Of a stretch of 64,000 nt of DNA, positions 12,037 through 20,930 are shown piece after piece; positions within the stretch are counted from its first letter, which is position 1, and each line of letters opens with the position of its first letter. Origin of the DNA: Emydura subglobosa (taxonomy: Eukaryota > Chordata > Testudines > Chelidae); the NCBI GenBank assembly GCA_007922225.1, contig ML679946.1:89618407-89682406 (forward strand), written 5' to 3'. The translations under genes and the position numbers were made by a program. Below the pieces are notes generated by a model. The model made no database searches. It was not told the origin of the DNA and worked only from the letters and a program-made list of their open reading frames with translations.

Positions 12037-14792
12037 GGGCCCCCCCCGGGTGTAGGAACGCACAACTCACCAGTTTTTCTGCAATATCCAGAGCCTCCTT
12101 GTGCCTTCCTAGGTGAGCTAAACACCGAGCCTGGCCCTCTTGGACATCTCTTCTCATTGCAACATTACTGGAAGGTAACAGCAGCAAGCAGCTTGAGTAC
12201 TCATACAGGGCTTTCTGGTAGGATGTTTGCAAAAATTAAAATTAAAACGTAAAGCAGTAGGAAATAGGACTAAGCAGAACTTAAATAAAAAGGTCAAAAG
12301 CTATAACTTGAATATGCACCACAGATTAGTTATAATCTAAATGGATATGAATTTGAAAATCAAATTAACAACATATTTTGTTTAAGGTGACCTGGCAAGG
12401 ACTTCGAAAAATTGGGCAAGAGCTGTTTTCGGGGGCAAAGGGGCACTTCTTTATTATGTATAAAGATCAACAAGGAAGATGGATATAAGGAGTATTAGAC
12501 CCAATCCTTCAGGCTGATGAGAAATCTCAACCATTACTGATGTCAATGGGATTTGCTCAGCACATGAAAGGATCATGTACTCAGCTGGGAAAAGAAGAAA
12601 ATGTTAAGACAAAGCAAGGAAGGTATGGATATGAGAAAACATCTGGATACATCTATTCTATAACTCAGCTGATAATTCAAGCCTTAAGAAAACATATTTG
12701 ATTAAAGAAACCATTCTTCATTTGGACCCAGTCTAGTTTAAGTGTAATTCACTATATTACAAGTTTTGAGCCTCACCTACTTGAGATTCCCGTTAAGGAC
12801 TACAGGAATATAAATGTTCAAGCTGTTGATGCATAAAGCTTCAGTTGTTCAAGACCTCAATCTAACTCATAATCCTGTTCATCAGAAAGTACGGGAACTA
12901 TGAAAATACCTGAAACTGTCGTTGTCTGTATGCCAAATCACCTCTGAATTTTTTGATAGTTAGAATTTCAACATCATCTTCGCTGTTTGTTTCCTCACAA
13001 AACCACTGTAAACACAAATGAATATATTGAAGTGTATTGTAGAAACTGAAGTTAAGATTTCCAACTTGGCTATTAAGCAGTTTACAACAATAAACAACCA
13101 GTGACTGCACTGAACACAGTATTTCAGGATAAGACTACAGAGCAGTAAATTTGTAAATGGAGATAGAGCATGAAGGTCAAATGTAGCCACTATATTTAAA
13201 AGCTACCATACCAACCTCGCAAACAAGTAAAGTCACTATAATAGATAAAGATAATACTGCATTAAATGCAAACATTTATGGTAATAAAAAGTTAAGATTG
13301 TGAACCAGACATCTAAAAATTAAGGAAATTCAAAAATTACGGTTTTGACAGCAATTTACCTCAGCCATGTCACACTGCCTATGTATTTTATAGCATATCT
13401 TAAGTACTTGCAGGCTGAAGTTTATAGTCAACAAATGGAAAGCTTAGATTTCTGCTCTAATTTCCATAGTCTAAATCTTAATGTTGCATTCACAGTCATC
13501 TTCATTTATATTTTTTAAGGAGGAAGATTAGAGACATGCTGCTGAAAAGTTTTCACAAGTTCTGTTCCTTCTAAAATGCCACAGCAGCTTGACTATTCTA
13601 TTTGACATAGATTCTTATACCATTCTCATCACCATAGTTAAGGAGGGCATACAGCTCCAGCTCCAGTTGAAGCCACAGGGCGGGGGTGCACAGCCCTGGC
13701 TGAAACCACAGGTTGGGGACGCACAACACTGGCTGAAGCCGCAGCTGCAGGTCGGCTGTGCACAGCCCTGCCTCCTACCGTAGCTGCAAGTGGGTGCATG
13801 GCCCTGGCTCTGGCACCAGCTGAAGCTGTGGGTCAGGGACACACAGCCCCGGCTCTGCTGACAGCTGAAGCCAAAGTCATGGAATCCATGACCAAATCAT
13901 ATCTTTAACCACAGTATCTGAGCATCTTCCAGTAGTGCCTTACGCGCCATGAGTAACATTTGCCATGTGTGGTTCATTCTCTCTCTTTCTAAGCCTCTCG
14001 GGGGGGCTAGGGGGGTGGATTGTGTGTACAATGGAGAATTTTGGTTTGGTAGGGGGTGGAGGGGGATGTGTGTGTTTTAAATGTCCATGCTGCTATGTAT
14101 TTGTATTAGAGTAGAGAAATGACCTAAACTCAGAAACATTTTAATAAGACCACTCTCAAAGCCAAAGTAGACTATCTGCAGTCAGCACTCATTTTACCTT
14201 CTGGACACCATGAAAAATTGGATGGATTATTATTTGCATTACCACAGGAGCCCCAGTCATGGACCAGGATCCCAAGACGCTAGGTGCTGTACACAGAACA
14301 AAAAGCCCCCTGCCCCAAAGAATTTACAAGCTAAGAAATGGATACAGGTCTAAGGCGCGCGGGTGAACACTGCCAGCCCAGTTCTGCTCTCACTTCGATG
14401 GGGTAAGTCAGGCTTTGGCACAGCAAGAACCCCACCCTCCAACAGTGCCCGTGCCCGTGCCCTCTCCCTCCCACCCACTTCCTGTACACCAGGCCGTCCC
14501 TCAACCCAGCCCCCACTGCCCGTACAGCAGTGCCCGACTGCCCAGCCCAGCCCCCACTGCCCAGCCGTACAACAGTGTCCCGGCCCAGCGCCCCCCTCCG
14601 GGGCTCCCCTCCCCGCGGGCCCGGCCCAGGGAGCAGGCAGAGGAAATTCCCCGAGGGCTCCGGCGAGCCCCCACCCCTCACCTGGGGCTCGCAGCGCTTG
14701 GCGGCGTAGGCCGCGCAGTCGCCGCCCCGGCCCCGCTCCCTGCTCCGCGCGAACACGGAGTCCTCGAACTCGAAGCCCAGCGCCAGCTCCAT
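8458..14792 (-). CDS. C8orf76: C8orf76 orthologue, complete six-exon gene
   Basis: The coding exons are 14792-14682, 13005-12910, 12214-12071, 11221-10695, 9454-9322 and 8652-8458 (minus strand). All introns are GT-AG and all phases match, giving 1206 nt (401 aa). The protein aligns along its length with the ~380-aa vertebrate C8orf76 protein: an EFEDSVF motif near the N-terminus, [10 protein letters not shown] in exon 2, [17 protein letters not shown] (exon 3), HPFNPWNW-like YPFNPWNW (exon 4) and [13 protein letters not shown] across the exon 4-5 junction. Helical TPR-like repeats are predicted for the family, and exon 3 resembles one. Its molecular function is not established. Exon 4 is more diverged and somewhat longer than in mammals. 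The start ATG at 14792 was chosen because it sits in a GCGATGG context and gives the family's N-terminus; an in-frame upstream ATG at 14816 would add 8 residues. It converges on FAM83A and follows ZHX1. Confidence 0.9.
9322..9454 (-). CDS. C8orf76: C8orf76 exon 5
   Basis: It completes the split Arg codon 293 and encodes residues 294-337 ([18 protein letters not shown]...). The acceptor TTTCAG ends at 9455 and the donor is GTGAGT from 9321. It is glutamine/lysine-rich and probably helical. Confidence 0.9.
10695..11221 (-). CDS. C8orf76: C8orf76 exon 4
   Basis: It encodes residues 118-292 and two bases of codon 293. It begins [14 protein letters not shown] after the acceptor TTTCTAG and ends with VRT plus AG, before donor GTAACT (10694-10689). 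The middle part, rich in Ser/Gln/Lys, is the least conserved of the protein. Confidence 0.87.
11962..12050. repeat. Homopolymer block: A19, then G37, then C8
   Basis: A 19-base A run (11962-11980) is followed by a 37-base G run (11999-12035), then TGGG and a C8 run (12040-12047). It lies 21 bp from the donor of C8orf76 exon 3. A G37 run followed by complementary C8 is unusual for intronic DNA and is more like a sequencing or gap-filling artefact than a biological feature. Confidence 0.6.
12071..12214 (-). CDS. C8orf76: C8orf76 exon 3
   Basis: It encodes residues 70-117, beginning KALYEYSS and ending ALDIAEKL, a TPR-like helix pair. The acceptor CCTACCAG ends at 12215 and the donor is GTGAGT at 12070-12065. 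It is 144 bp, phase 0. The downstream intron begins next to an odd homopolymer block (11962-12050). Confidence 0.9.
12910..13005 (-). CDS. C8orf76: C8orf76 exon 2
   Basis: It encodes residues 38-69 ([20 protein letters not shown]...). The acceptor AG is at 13007-13006 and the donor GT at 12909-12908. It is 96 bp with phase 0 at both ends. Confidence 0.9.
13646..13880. repeat. GC-rich minisatellite in C8orf76 intron 1
   Basis: A diverged tandem array, about 5-6 units of ~35-45 bp, each containing variants of CTGAAGCCACAGG and GCACAGCCCTGGC. It lies in otherwise AT-rich intron sequence and creates frames on both strands. These frames are not genes. Confidence 0.6.
14228..14345. repeat. Short dispersed repeat ('GGAGCCCCAGTCATGGACCA' family), copy 1
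   Basis: It shares GGAGCCCCAGTCATGGACCA and then 'gtgctaggtgctgtac...cctgccccaaag' with the copies at 22424-22640. It is a SINE-length dispersed sequence without coding capacity, ending close to the CpG island and C8orf76 exon 1. The superfamily is not certain. Confidence 0.55.
14682..14792 (-). CDS. C8orf76: C8orf76 exon 1 (coding part)
   Basis: It encodes residues 1-37, starting [14 protein letters not shown] and ending KRCEPQ. The donor CAG|GTGAGG is at 14681-14680, phase 0. The exon lies inside the CpG island. Confidence 0.88.
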
Positions 14793-15340
14793 CGCCGCGC
14801 CGCGCGGCCTCAGCAAAACCGCCGGACACGGAGTCTCCGAGTCCGCCCGCCTAGAGCGCCCCTCGTCCGGGAACAGAGAAAGCCCGCCGCACGGCTAGAG
14901 CGTCCGCTCCGCTGTTGGGCCACAAAGCGCGACTAGCCATAGTCACAGCGGCTACCGGCACAGGGACCATCGAGAGGAGCACAAACCCGCGGCCAGAGTG
15001 TCTCCCCTCCAGGGGCACTGAGCAAAAACCAAAGGAGATCGCTGGCTAGAGAGTCCCGCTCTGGCTATAGAGGGCACTGGCAGCAGCTAGAGTGCCGTTC
15101 CAGGCCCGCCTGCTCGCGGGAGCCATCTCGGAGTCGGGCAGGGCGCTCTGGCGCCGGCCGTGGGACGCGGGGAAAGAGGCCAGAGGCCGGGGAGAACCGA
15201 GCAGCCCGAGGGCCGCCGGTCGGAGGCTGCGCCCCGCCTCCTCCCACTGACTGCAGGCCGCCGCTCCCGGCATACAACACAGCTCCCTGCCGGCGAGGGT
15301 AGCGCTGCTGGATGCGCAGACGACTATTACCAGCACGCAG

Positions 15341-15400
15341 TGCATCTTGGGACGGAGCCGTAGTCCGCTCCGTGCCCCACTGCACACTGGGAGTTGTAGT
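15341..15400 (-). promoter_or_regulatory. ZNF143/THAP11-type (SBS) motifs upstream of C8orf76
   Basis: 15381-15400 (TGCACACTGGGAGTTGTAGT) is a close match to the inverted ACTACAANTCCCAG..TGCA element bound by ZNF143/THAP11 at housekeeping promoters. A second, looser copy lies at 15341-15364 (TGCATCTTGGGA, then GTAGT after a longer spacer). They lie about 590 bp upstream of the C8orf76 start codon, so the transcription start may be near here with a long 5' UTR. Binding is inferred. Confidence 0.6.
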
Positions 15401-15539
15401 CAGCGGCGGCTGTGCCAGACTCAGAGCTGCATGGCCTGTGGTGGGCTTCCTGTGGCCACGCGTGGGATTACACACAGGCAGGATGCGGTACTTATGTTTC
15501 ACTAACCCCTTAACACGTGTAAACTCGTAGGGACTGTAA

Positions 15540-16378
15540 CAGCCTCTGTCTTGCCACCCAGGTAACCTTACCTGTGTGATAAATGGTCCCTTACATACCA
15601 GGGATCACAGCAATATTCAGATTACTCCTAGTCTCAAAGGACCAGTCACTTATCTTAGGTCAATGGCTCTTTAGATCTCACACCACAGACAAGACTTGTA
15701 GGCAATCCTATAATAAACTATCTAAAGATTTATTATACAGGAAAAAGAAATTAGTTCTTTACAAGGTTAAACAGATAAACATATATACACACATACGAGT
15801 GCCAACCCTAAATTTCAAAACCTAAGAGAAACTAATATCATCAGCAAGAGCTATGTATCCTTTAGGGCTAACCCAGGCTAAACACGGAGGATCTTTTGCT
15901 TATGCCTAGTAATCCTTGCTCCACAGAGTTCAAGCAGTATAAAGATCCAGTTCCTCCCTGTTAGGGTTTTTTATTCCTTTCCCCCCTTCTGCTTCAAGTT
16001 GCTAACTCAGCTGCTGGGAGGAATTCACTTGCAAATCTCATCTTCATGGGAGATGTGGGGGAGGGAGAGTAAACCACAAAGTCTTTGGACTGCTCTAGTC
16101 TGTCTGGTGTCAATGGCCTTCCTTCTTGAGAAGGACATAAACACCTTCCCTTGGAGACTAGCATTTCATACTAGTTAATGTTTCTCTCCTGGCTGGTGAT
16201 TTACACCATTATAAAGGCTTACACTGTAAATGCTCAAACATTATCTTGCAATATGGGATACAGAGGTTATATGTGAGATTAACGCATGCAGCAACTCATA
16301 AGCATTCAATAAAGTAAACGCTGAATACATTCTTATAATTCTAGTATCTAGTTTAACAATACTGACACACAGGGGAGC
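15540..16378 (-). mobile_element. LTR-like interspersed repeat
   Basis: Non-coding sequence with 'aataaactatctaaagatttatta', 'ggctaacccaggctaaacac' and a run of T/C-rich blocks, in the style of a dispersed LTR sequence read from the minus strand. No clear TG...CA termini or target duplication could be fixed. It directly adjoins the gypsy-like element and separates it from the C8orf76 CpG island. Confidence 0.4.
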
Positions 16379-16693
16379 TCAACTGGTTCCAGCTGTGGAT
16401 TTATCAGTGTTCAGTGGAGACACAGAGATCTTGGCAGGAGCTGACTTTGGATCAGCCAGATCAGGTCCAGATGGTGTCACGACACTTTGTTGTGGAGGTA
16501 AATCCCAAATCTGCCATATTACATTAGGTATCACTGTGATAGCATAAAAATAAAATCCCTTCTGAGCTTGGATAGTGGCAAGCCTCTGTAAACTCAAGCA
16601 AGAACACATTGTCCCATCTGTAATTCTCTAGCTGACAAGTGTACTGAGTTCCTTGCTTGATCAGTCTGCTTGTTAATTACCTCTCTTTATAGA

Positions 16694-17183
16694 TCAGATT
16701 TTAACAAATCCAGGCAAGATCAGAAGTTGTGTCCTAGGAAGAAACTTGCATGCGACTGGTGTTGTTGTTGCATGCTCACCGTTCCAATATACAAACAAGA
16801 AGTTTGCAAGTTTGTCCTGTAATGAACCCGGTTGTTCTGGTGCAGCTCTGACAGCATGTTCCATGGTTTGAATAAAATGTTTGATGCCGTTACTTTTCAT
16901 GAAAGCTTGGAAATCTGCTGAAACAAATTGTGGATCATTGTCAATTACAACTTGTCCTGGCAAGCGTGAGAGCAAAAAGGCTTTGTAAAACTTGTATGGT
17001 ACTTGCAGAAGTTGTGGATGACATGTCTTTTAAAGTAGCTTCATATATCTCTGCTAAAGTAATATCTTTGCTTGTTTCTTGTGTCAGTATCTCCTGAGTA
17101 ATAGGAAGTACGCCAATTTGTGCCACATTGAACATTTCAACAGCTGTAAGTTCATCTTGTTGCGTGGAGCTTGTATCCAACAA
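16694..17183 (-). pseudogene. Gypsy-like integrase fragment
   Basis: Two adjoining minus-strand frames carry an integrase core remnant. An IDNDPQFVSADF motif holds the second catalytic-type Asp region (D.GPQF in the family), followed by FMKSNGIKH. The frame upstream resembles the RNase H-integrase linker. The frames are out of register and lack the full D,D-35-E set, so the protein is not functional. Confidence 0.7.
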
Positions 17184-17426
17184 TGGCAGTCATAATAGCC
17201 CATCAGCATTATAATGTTGAGCTGTTCCATTAAATTGGACATCATAGTGATGGGTCCCTAAGTACAAACCCCATCTTTGAACACAAGCAGTGACCATTTC
17301 TGGATTGCCCTTTTCGGAATTAAAAATGGACAACAGGTTCATGATCTGTCACAAATGTAAACTTCCTACCATACAGGTAATGGCCAAATTTCTTAACTCC
17401 CCAGACCAAACTCAAGGCATCACAGT

Positions 17427-18000
17427 CTATCTGGGCATAATCACGTTCTGCCGGACTGGAGCTGGAATGGATCTGGAAGCAAAAGCCTTGGGTTTTTCCT
17501 GACCATCAGGCATCACATGGGTGGCCACTTCTCCAAGTCCAGAGAGTGATGTGTCATGTGCCAGGGAGATTGCTAGCTCCAGGTTGTAAAATGAGTTAAC
17601 ATTTGCTGAGAAGTAACTAGCTGCTTTGCCTTCTGGAAAGCCTCTTTTCATTGCTTAGTCAATTTCCAGCATTTCCCTTTCTGAAGCAAGTGATTCAATA
17701 GGTCCATTACGCTGCTGCCAGGTTTGGCAAGAATTTATGGTAATAGTTAACGAACCCAATGAATGAACAAATCTGTGACACTGGTTCAACTTGATGTGAT
17801 GTGTCCACAGTATGTAACTGCTTCCTTGAAGACCTCACATTTATCAGGGTTCAACTGTAATCTATGTTCTTCCAACCTTTTGAAAACTTGTGCCAGATTC
17901 TTCAAATGAGCCTCACCACTGGATCTGGAGGGTCACTGCTTTTTTCAGAATTTTGTTGACTTTGGTGTCCTTCAAGTGCCCAATGCCTATCTAAAACACT
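17427..18000 (-). pseudogene. Gypsy-like RT thumb and RNase H remnant
   Basis: The minus-strand frame at 17651-17427 has L..DTSLSGLGEV.THVMPDG, then KPKAFASRS, the start of the Ty3/gypsy RNase H domain (family D.S..G.GAVL). The adjoining 17651-17950 encodes LNPDKCEVF-type residues of the RT thumb with stops. The RT palm with its YxDD box is not seen. Confidence 0.65.
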
Positions 18001-18179
18001 GATGCATCTTCCCGCTGCTGTTGTGAACTACCACGCTGTTGAATTTGAAGAGCCTTCTTGGATCACCAATCCAAGTGAATGCTTTTCAAACAAACAATGC
18101 TGGTCCTCCCGTTTTTATGACATAGAGGTGCACGTCATGGTGCTGACTGTCATGCTGGGTAGACGGGGCGGGGGGGGGG

Positions 18180-19215
18180 AGCATTTATCATATTGGGTAA
18201 CATCAGTGCGTCAAAATCATATTAATTCATGTGAGATATGCCATGTCAGGTACTGTTAGAAAGGTTATAATACGCTAAGTCAGGTGATGATACTTATGTT
18301 CATGTGTAATATGTGAAATGGAAGTTATAGATATATTTGAGATATCTGTATTTCAAGTTGTGCTGCCTGGGCAACACCCCAGATAGGATGGTGGCAGAAC
18401 AATAGCCTGCTTAATGGCCCATTAAGACACTCACGGATGCAAGGGGCCCAGGAAGAAACTAAAGGCATACCTGAAGAGTTACCAGGATTGGCCCGTGTGG
18501 CTCTGGACTCCATTTTAGTTTTTGTAATATTCCACAAGACCGCATGGTCAGGGCCAGAGGGTGTATGAGGCCAAGCCACAGAAACCATTTTGTCTTTGTT
18601 CCTGTCCAGCTGCAGACACACACTTACCTCTGGATCTATTCACTTTGCAACTGAACCGAAGGACTTAGACCCATCCAGGTACTGGATGTATACCAGAGGA
18701 ACTGTATAAGCCTGCAACTCCACAATTCTCCTAGAAACCTGATATATATGGACTTTGTATCATTTATATGTATCTGATTTGCTTTGACCCTTTAACATTT
18801 CTCTCATGGTTTATTTCTTTCTTTTTACAATAAACCTTAGTCTTAGTTACTAAAGGATTGGCTGGCAGTGTGGTATTTTAGGTAAGATCCAAACTGGTAC
18901 TGTGGCTGACCCTTTGGGGTCAGAGGGAACCTATTTAGTAAAGAACATAGAGTTTAAATAACTGGTCTCTCTACTGGACCTAGTGCTGATTTGGGAGCCA
19001 GAAGCTGAAATGCAGTAAAGGCGGCTGTGTGTATTTGTATACTGGCTTGTGTGGGGATTCAGAAGCGCAGTTTGTGGCTGGTTGGGAAGTCTGGCTTCAG
19101 TGCCACCCACCAGTGCAGGGAGAATCTGCTCTCTTTTTTAAGCCTGCCCTGACCAGGTGGCTGCCCTGGGCATGGGATGGGTCACACTGACCATTGCACT
19201 GTATATTTACCGTGT
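18180..19215. mobile_element. LTR-like insert within the gypsy-like element
   Basis: This block splits the gypsy-like element between its RT and protease parts and has no coding similarity. It contains 'tttacaataaacctta' (18825-18840, a possible LTR poly(A) signal in plus orientation) and ends near GGGTCACACTGACCATTGCA. It is probably a solo LTR of an old endogenous retroelement. The exact ends and duplication were not fixed; a G run at 18167-18179 marks the left side. Confidence 0.5.
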
Positions 19216-19331
19216 GTGCTCCTAATGGGGTGAGTTTCTCTCCTGTGTATATCTTCAACATAGTGTCGGTCCTTTCCTACTTGCTGTTGCTGAAGGTTTC
19301 CAGGAATTCTTTGTGTGAAAGACACAGCTGA

Positions 19332-19689
19332 ACCAGAGTCCAGCTCCATCTTAAGGGCTTTCCCATTTACTACAGATCACTCAGATGGCTTCTTTGCCTT
19401 TGTCCTGCATTGCACACTGCTTCCAGGCATGCAATACTTAACTTGGCTAGGTCAATCTTGCTGCGATCATCCTCAACTTGCACGAGTGCACTTTGAGGTA
19501 TTTTTCTGATCTCCTTTTCTTGGCGTTTTGTTCTTTGTGGCCTTCTGTTCTTTCTTCAGACTGCTCGGATGTGCCCCTTTTTGCCACAATGCTGACAGTC
19601 CTCATGCCAGAAATGGCAATTAGTTGCACAGTGCCCACCCTTACCACAGTGCTAGCAATATCCCTATGACTCTGTTCATTGTTCTTCAC
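19332..19689 (-). pseudogene. Gypsy-like gag zinc knuckles and protease active-site remnant
   Basis: Two CX2CX4HX4C-like knuckles can be read between 19665 and 19565 (second one C..CGKKGHI, with one in-frame stop in the first). A D-S-G aspartic-protease site follows at 19340-19332 in a MELDSGSAVS context. The knuckles and the frame at 19689-19447 are out of register with one another. Confidence 0.65.
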
Positions 19690-19719
19690 CTGGGAAGGTA
19701 ATGTAATTTGTCTGTAGAG

Positions 19720-19889
19720 CAGTGGTTCTCAACCTATTTAGCATTGCGGGCCCCATATGCAACTCTCTGTGTGTTATGTGGGCCACATCCACACAATATA
19801 TATACTACCTGAAAGGCCCTGAGGATGTCACATGGGCCGGAGTGGTGTGCTGACTAGGCCGCAAGCAGCCCGCCGGGTGAGAACCACTG
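19720..19889. mobile_element. 170-bp hAT-type MITE, copy A
   Basis: It starts CAGTGGTTCTCAACCT and ends GGTGAGAACCACTG, an inverted terminal repeat. The flanks are CTGTAGAG (19712-19719) and ATGTAGAG (19890-19897), a 7/8 match and the 8-bp duplication expected for hAT. It has no coding sequence. It inserted into the gag part of the gypsy-like element and so is younger than it. Confidence 0.85.
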
Positions 19890-19965
19890 ATGTAGAGCGT
19901 TCACTGATACCCATTGATTGAAGCTCAAATGCGGCTCTGATTACAGCCTGCACAGAGGTAGCTGT

Positions 19966-20178
19966 CTACATAGATTTCTTGAATGTGAGAGTGGTTGTTG
20001 TCAGGAGATGCTTCTGGGTTGCTTCATCTCTGATACCACATAGCAGTTGATCCCTCAGGGCAGTTTGCAGGGTATCTCCAAAATTGCAGTATTCTGCTAA
20101 TCTTTGTAGTGCAGCTCCATACGTAGTTATGCTTTCACCTTCCTGTTGATGGAATCTAAAGCACTCAGCTATCTCCAA
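19966..20178 (-). pseudogene. Gypsy-like gag (capsid) fragment
   Basis: The 70-codon frame has E.FRFHQQEGESITTY and L..YCNFGDTL......D.LLCGI, the conserved pattern of Ty3/gypsy Gag capsid C-terminal regions. It is bounded by stops and by the hAT insertion downstream. Confidence 0.7.
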
Positions 20179-20719
20179 GGGTTTTGGTGCAAAATGCTTC
20201 TATAATATTGTCCCTAACTCCTCAAAAGTCTTGGTGCCCAGCTTGTCTGGAGACGTCAGACTGCGAAGCCGGTGGTATACCTTGCCACTCATATAATTCA
20301 GCAATGCAGGCACTTTCTTCTCATCTGGTGTATCATGTAAAGCAAAATATTGCTCCAGCCATTCAATGTACTTAGGCCAGTGTCACCGTGCTGTCCAGTA
20401 TTTCTGTTTATTCTTTTTGGGACCCCGTGACATCACAGCCCACAAAACTGTGTTTTCACTATCAGCTGTTAAACCGATGTTGCCACATTATCTTCATGAG
20501 GCTATGGAGGCCACCTCACATACATTGTCCAGCTATAGGGATATTGCATACTCCCTTCCTTCCCTCAGGAAGAGGTGCAGTTGGGGAACAGTATACTGCA
20601 CCACGCCCGTATCAGCCCCCCCCCAGCACAGCCATATTCACTTACAGGCTCCTGGTGCTGGAGGACAGTTAAACATCAGTGGTAGTATGAGCCCTATGGC
20701 TTTAGAGCTGTTACCTCTG

Positions 20720-20930
20720 GATCTGCTACATCTGTTACATCAGGAACCTGCCAATTAAGACAGAGAGGGACAGGGAGCTAAGTAACCTGCTTTTTTATTC
20801 AGCTGATACATTGCTTCTTGCTCCACTACCTCACTCTACTACTCCATTATTAGGGATCTTGATACATACAGATACCCTCTAGTGGTTAGCATGGAGCATG
20901 CACAATTACATTGCATACTTTACAGGAATC
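20720..20930 (-). repeat. Probable 5' LTR of the gypsy-like element
   Basis: On the minus strand this reads through 'accactagagggtatctgt', GAATAAAAAAGC (possible poly(A) signal) and 'gttacttagctccctgtccc'. It lies just upstream of gag, where the 5' LTR should be. A matching 3' copy was not found on the far side, so the assignment is tentative. Confidence 0.45.

Larger units (their letters stand above)
14340..15440. promoter_or_regulatory. C8orf76: CpG island, C8orf76 promoter region
   Basis: The sequence changes sharply from AT-rich to CpG-dense around exon 1 and stays so for about 1.1 kb upstream. This is typical of a housekeeping promoter of the minus-strand gene. Several frames of 145-173 codons here (both strands) come from the lack of AT-rich stops and are not called as genes. 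No divergent plus-strand gene is recognisable. Confidence 0.75.
16379..20930 (-). mobile_element. Ty3/gypsy-like LTR retrotransposon, broken and nested
   Basis: Read from the minus strand, the parts occur in the normal order: LTR-like DNA (20930-20720), gag (about 20400-19450), an aspartic protease site D-S-G at 19340-19332, RT thumb/RNase H remnants (about 18000-17430) and integrase (about 17180-16690). The frames are broken by many stops and frameshifts. An LTR-like insert (about 18180-19215) and a hAT element (19720-19889) interrupt it. The missing RT palm and the unresolved 3' LTR show it is dead. The gypsy class is inferred from domain order and residues. Confidence 0.75.

Noticed and set aside
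11956..12252. Frames with poly-Lys/poly-Gly and poly-Pro runs
   Set aside because: Products of the A/G/C homopolymers; the real coding part is C8orf76 exon 3 only.
13589..13842. Repetitive frames on both strands in C8orf76 intron 1
   Set aside because: Translation of the minisatellite; not a repeat protein.
14350..14936. Long frames of 159-173 codons on both strands around C8orf76 exon 1
   Set aside because: They lie in the CpG island, where stops are rare. Only the frame starting MELALGF matches a known protein, and only up to the donor at 14681.
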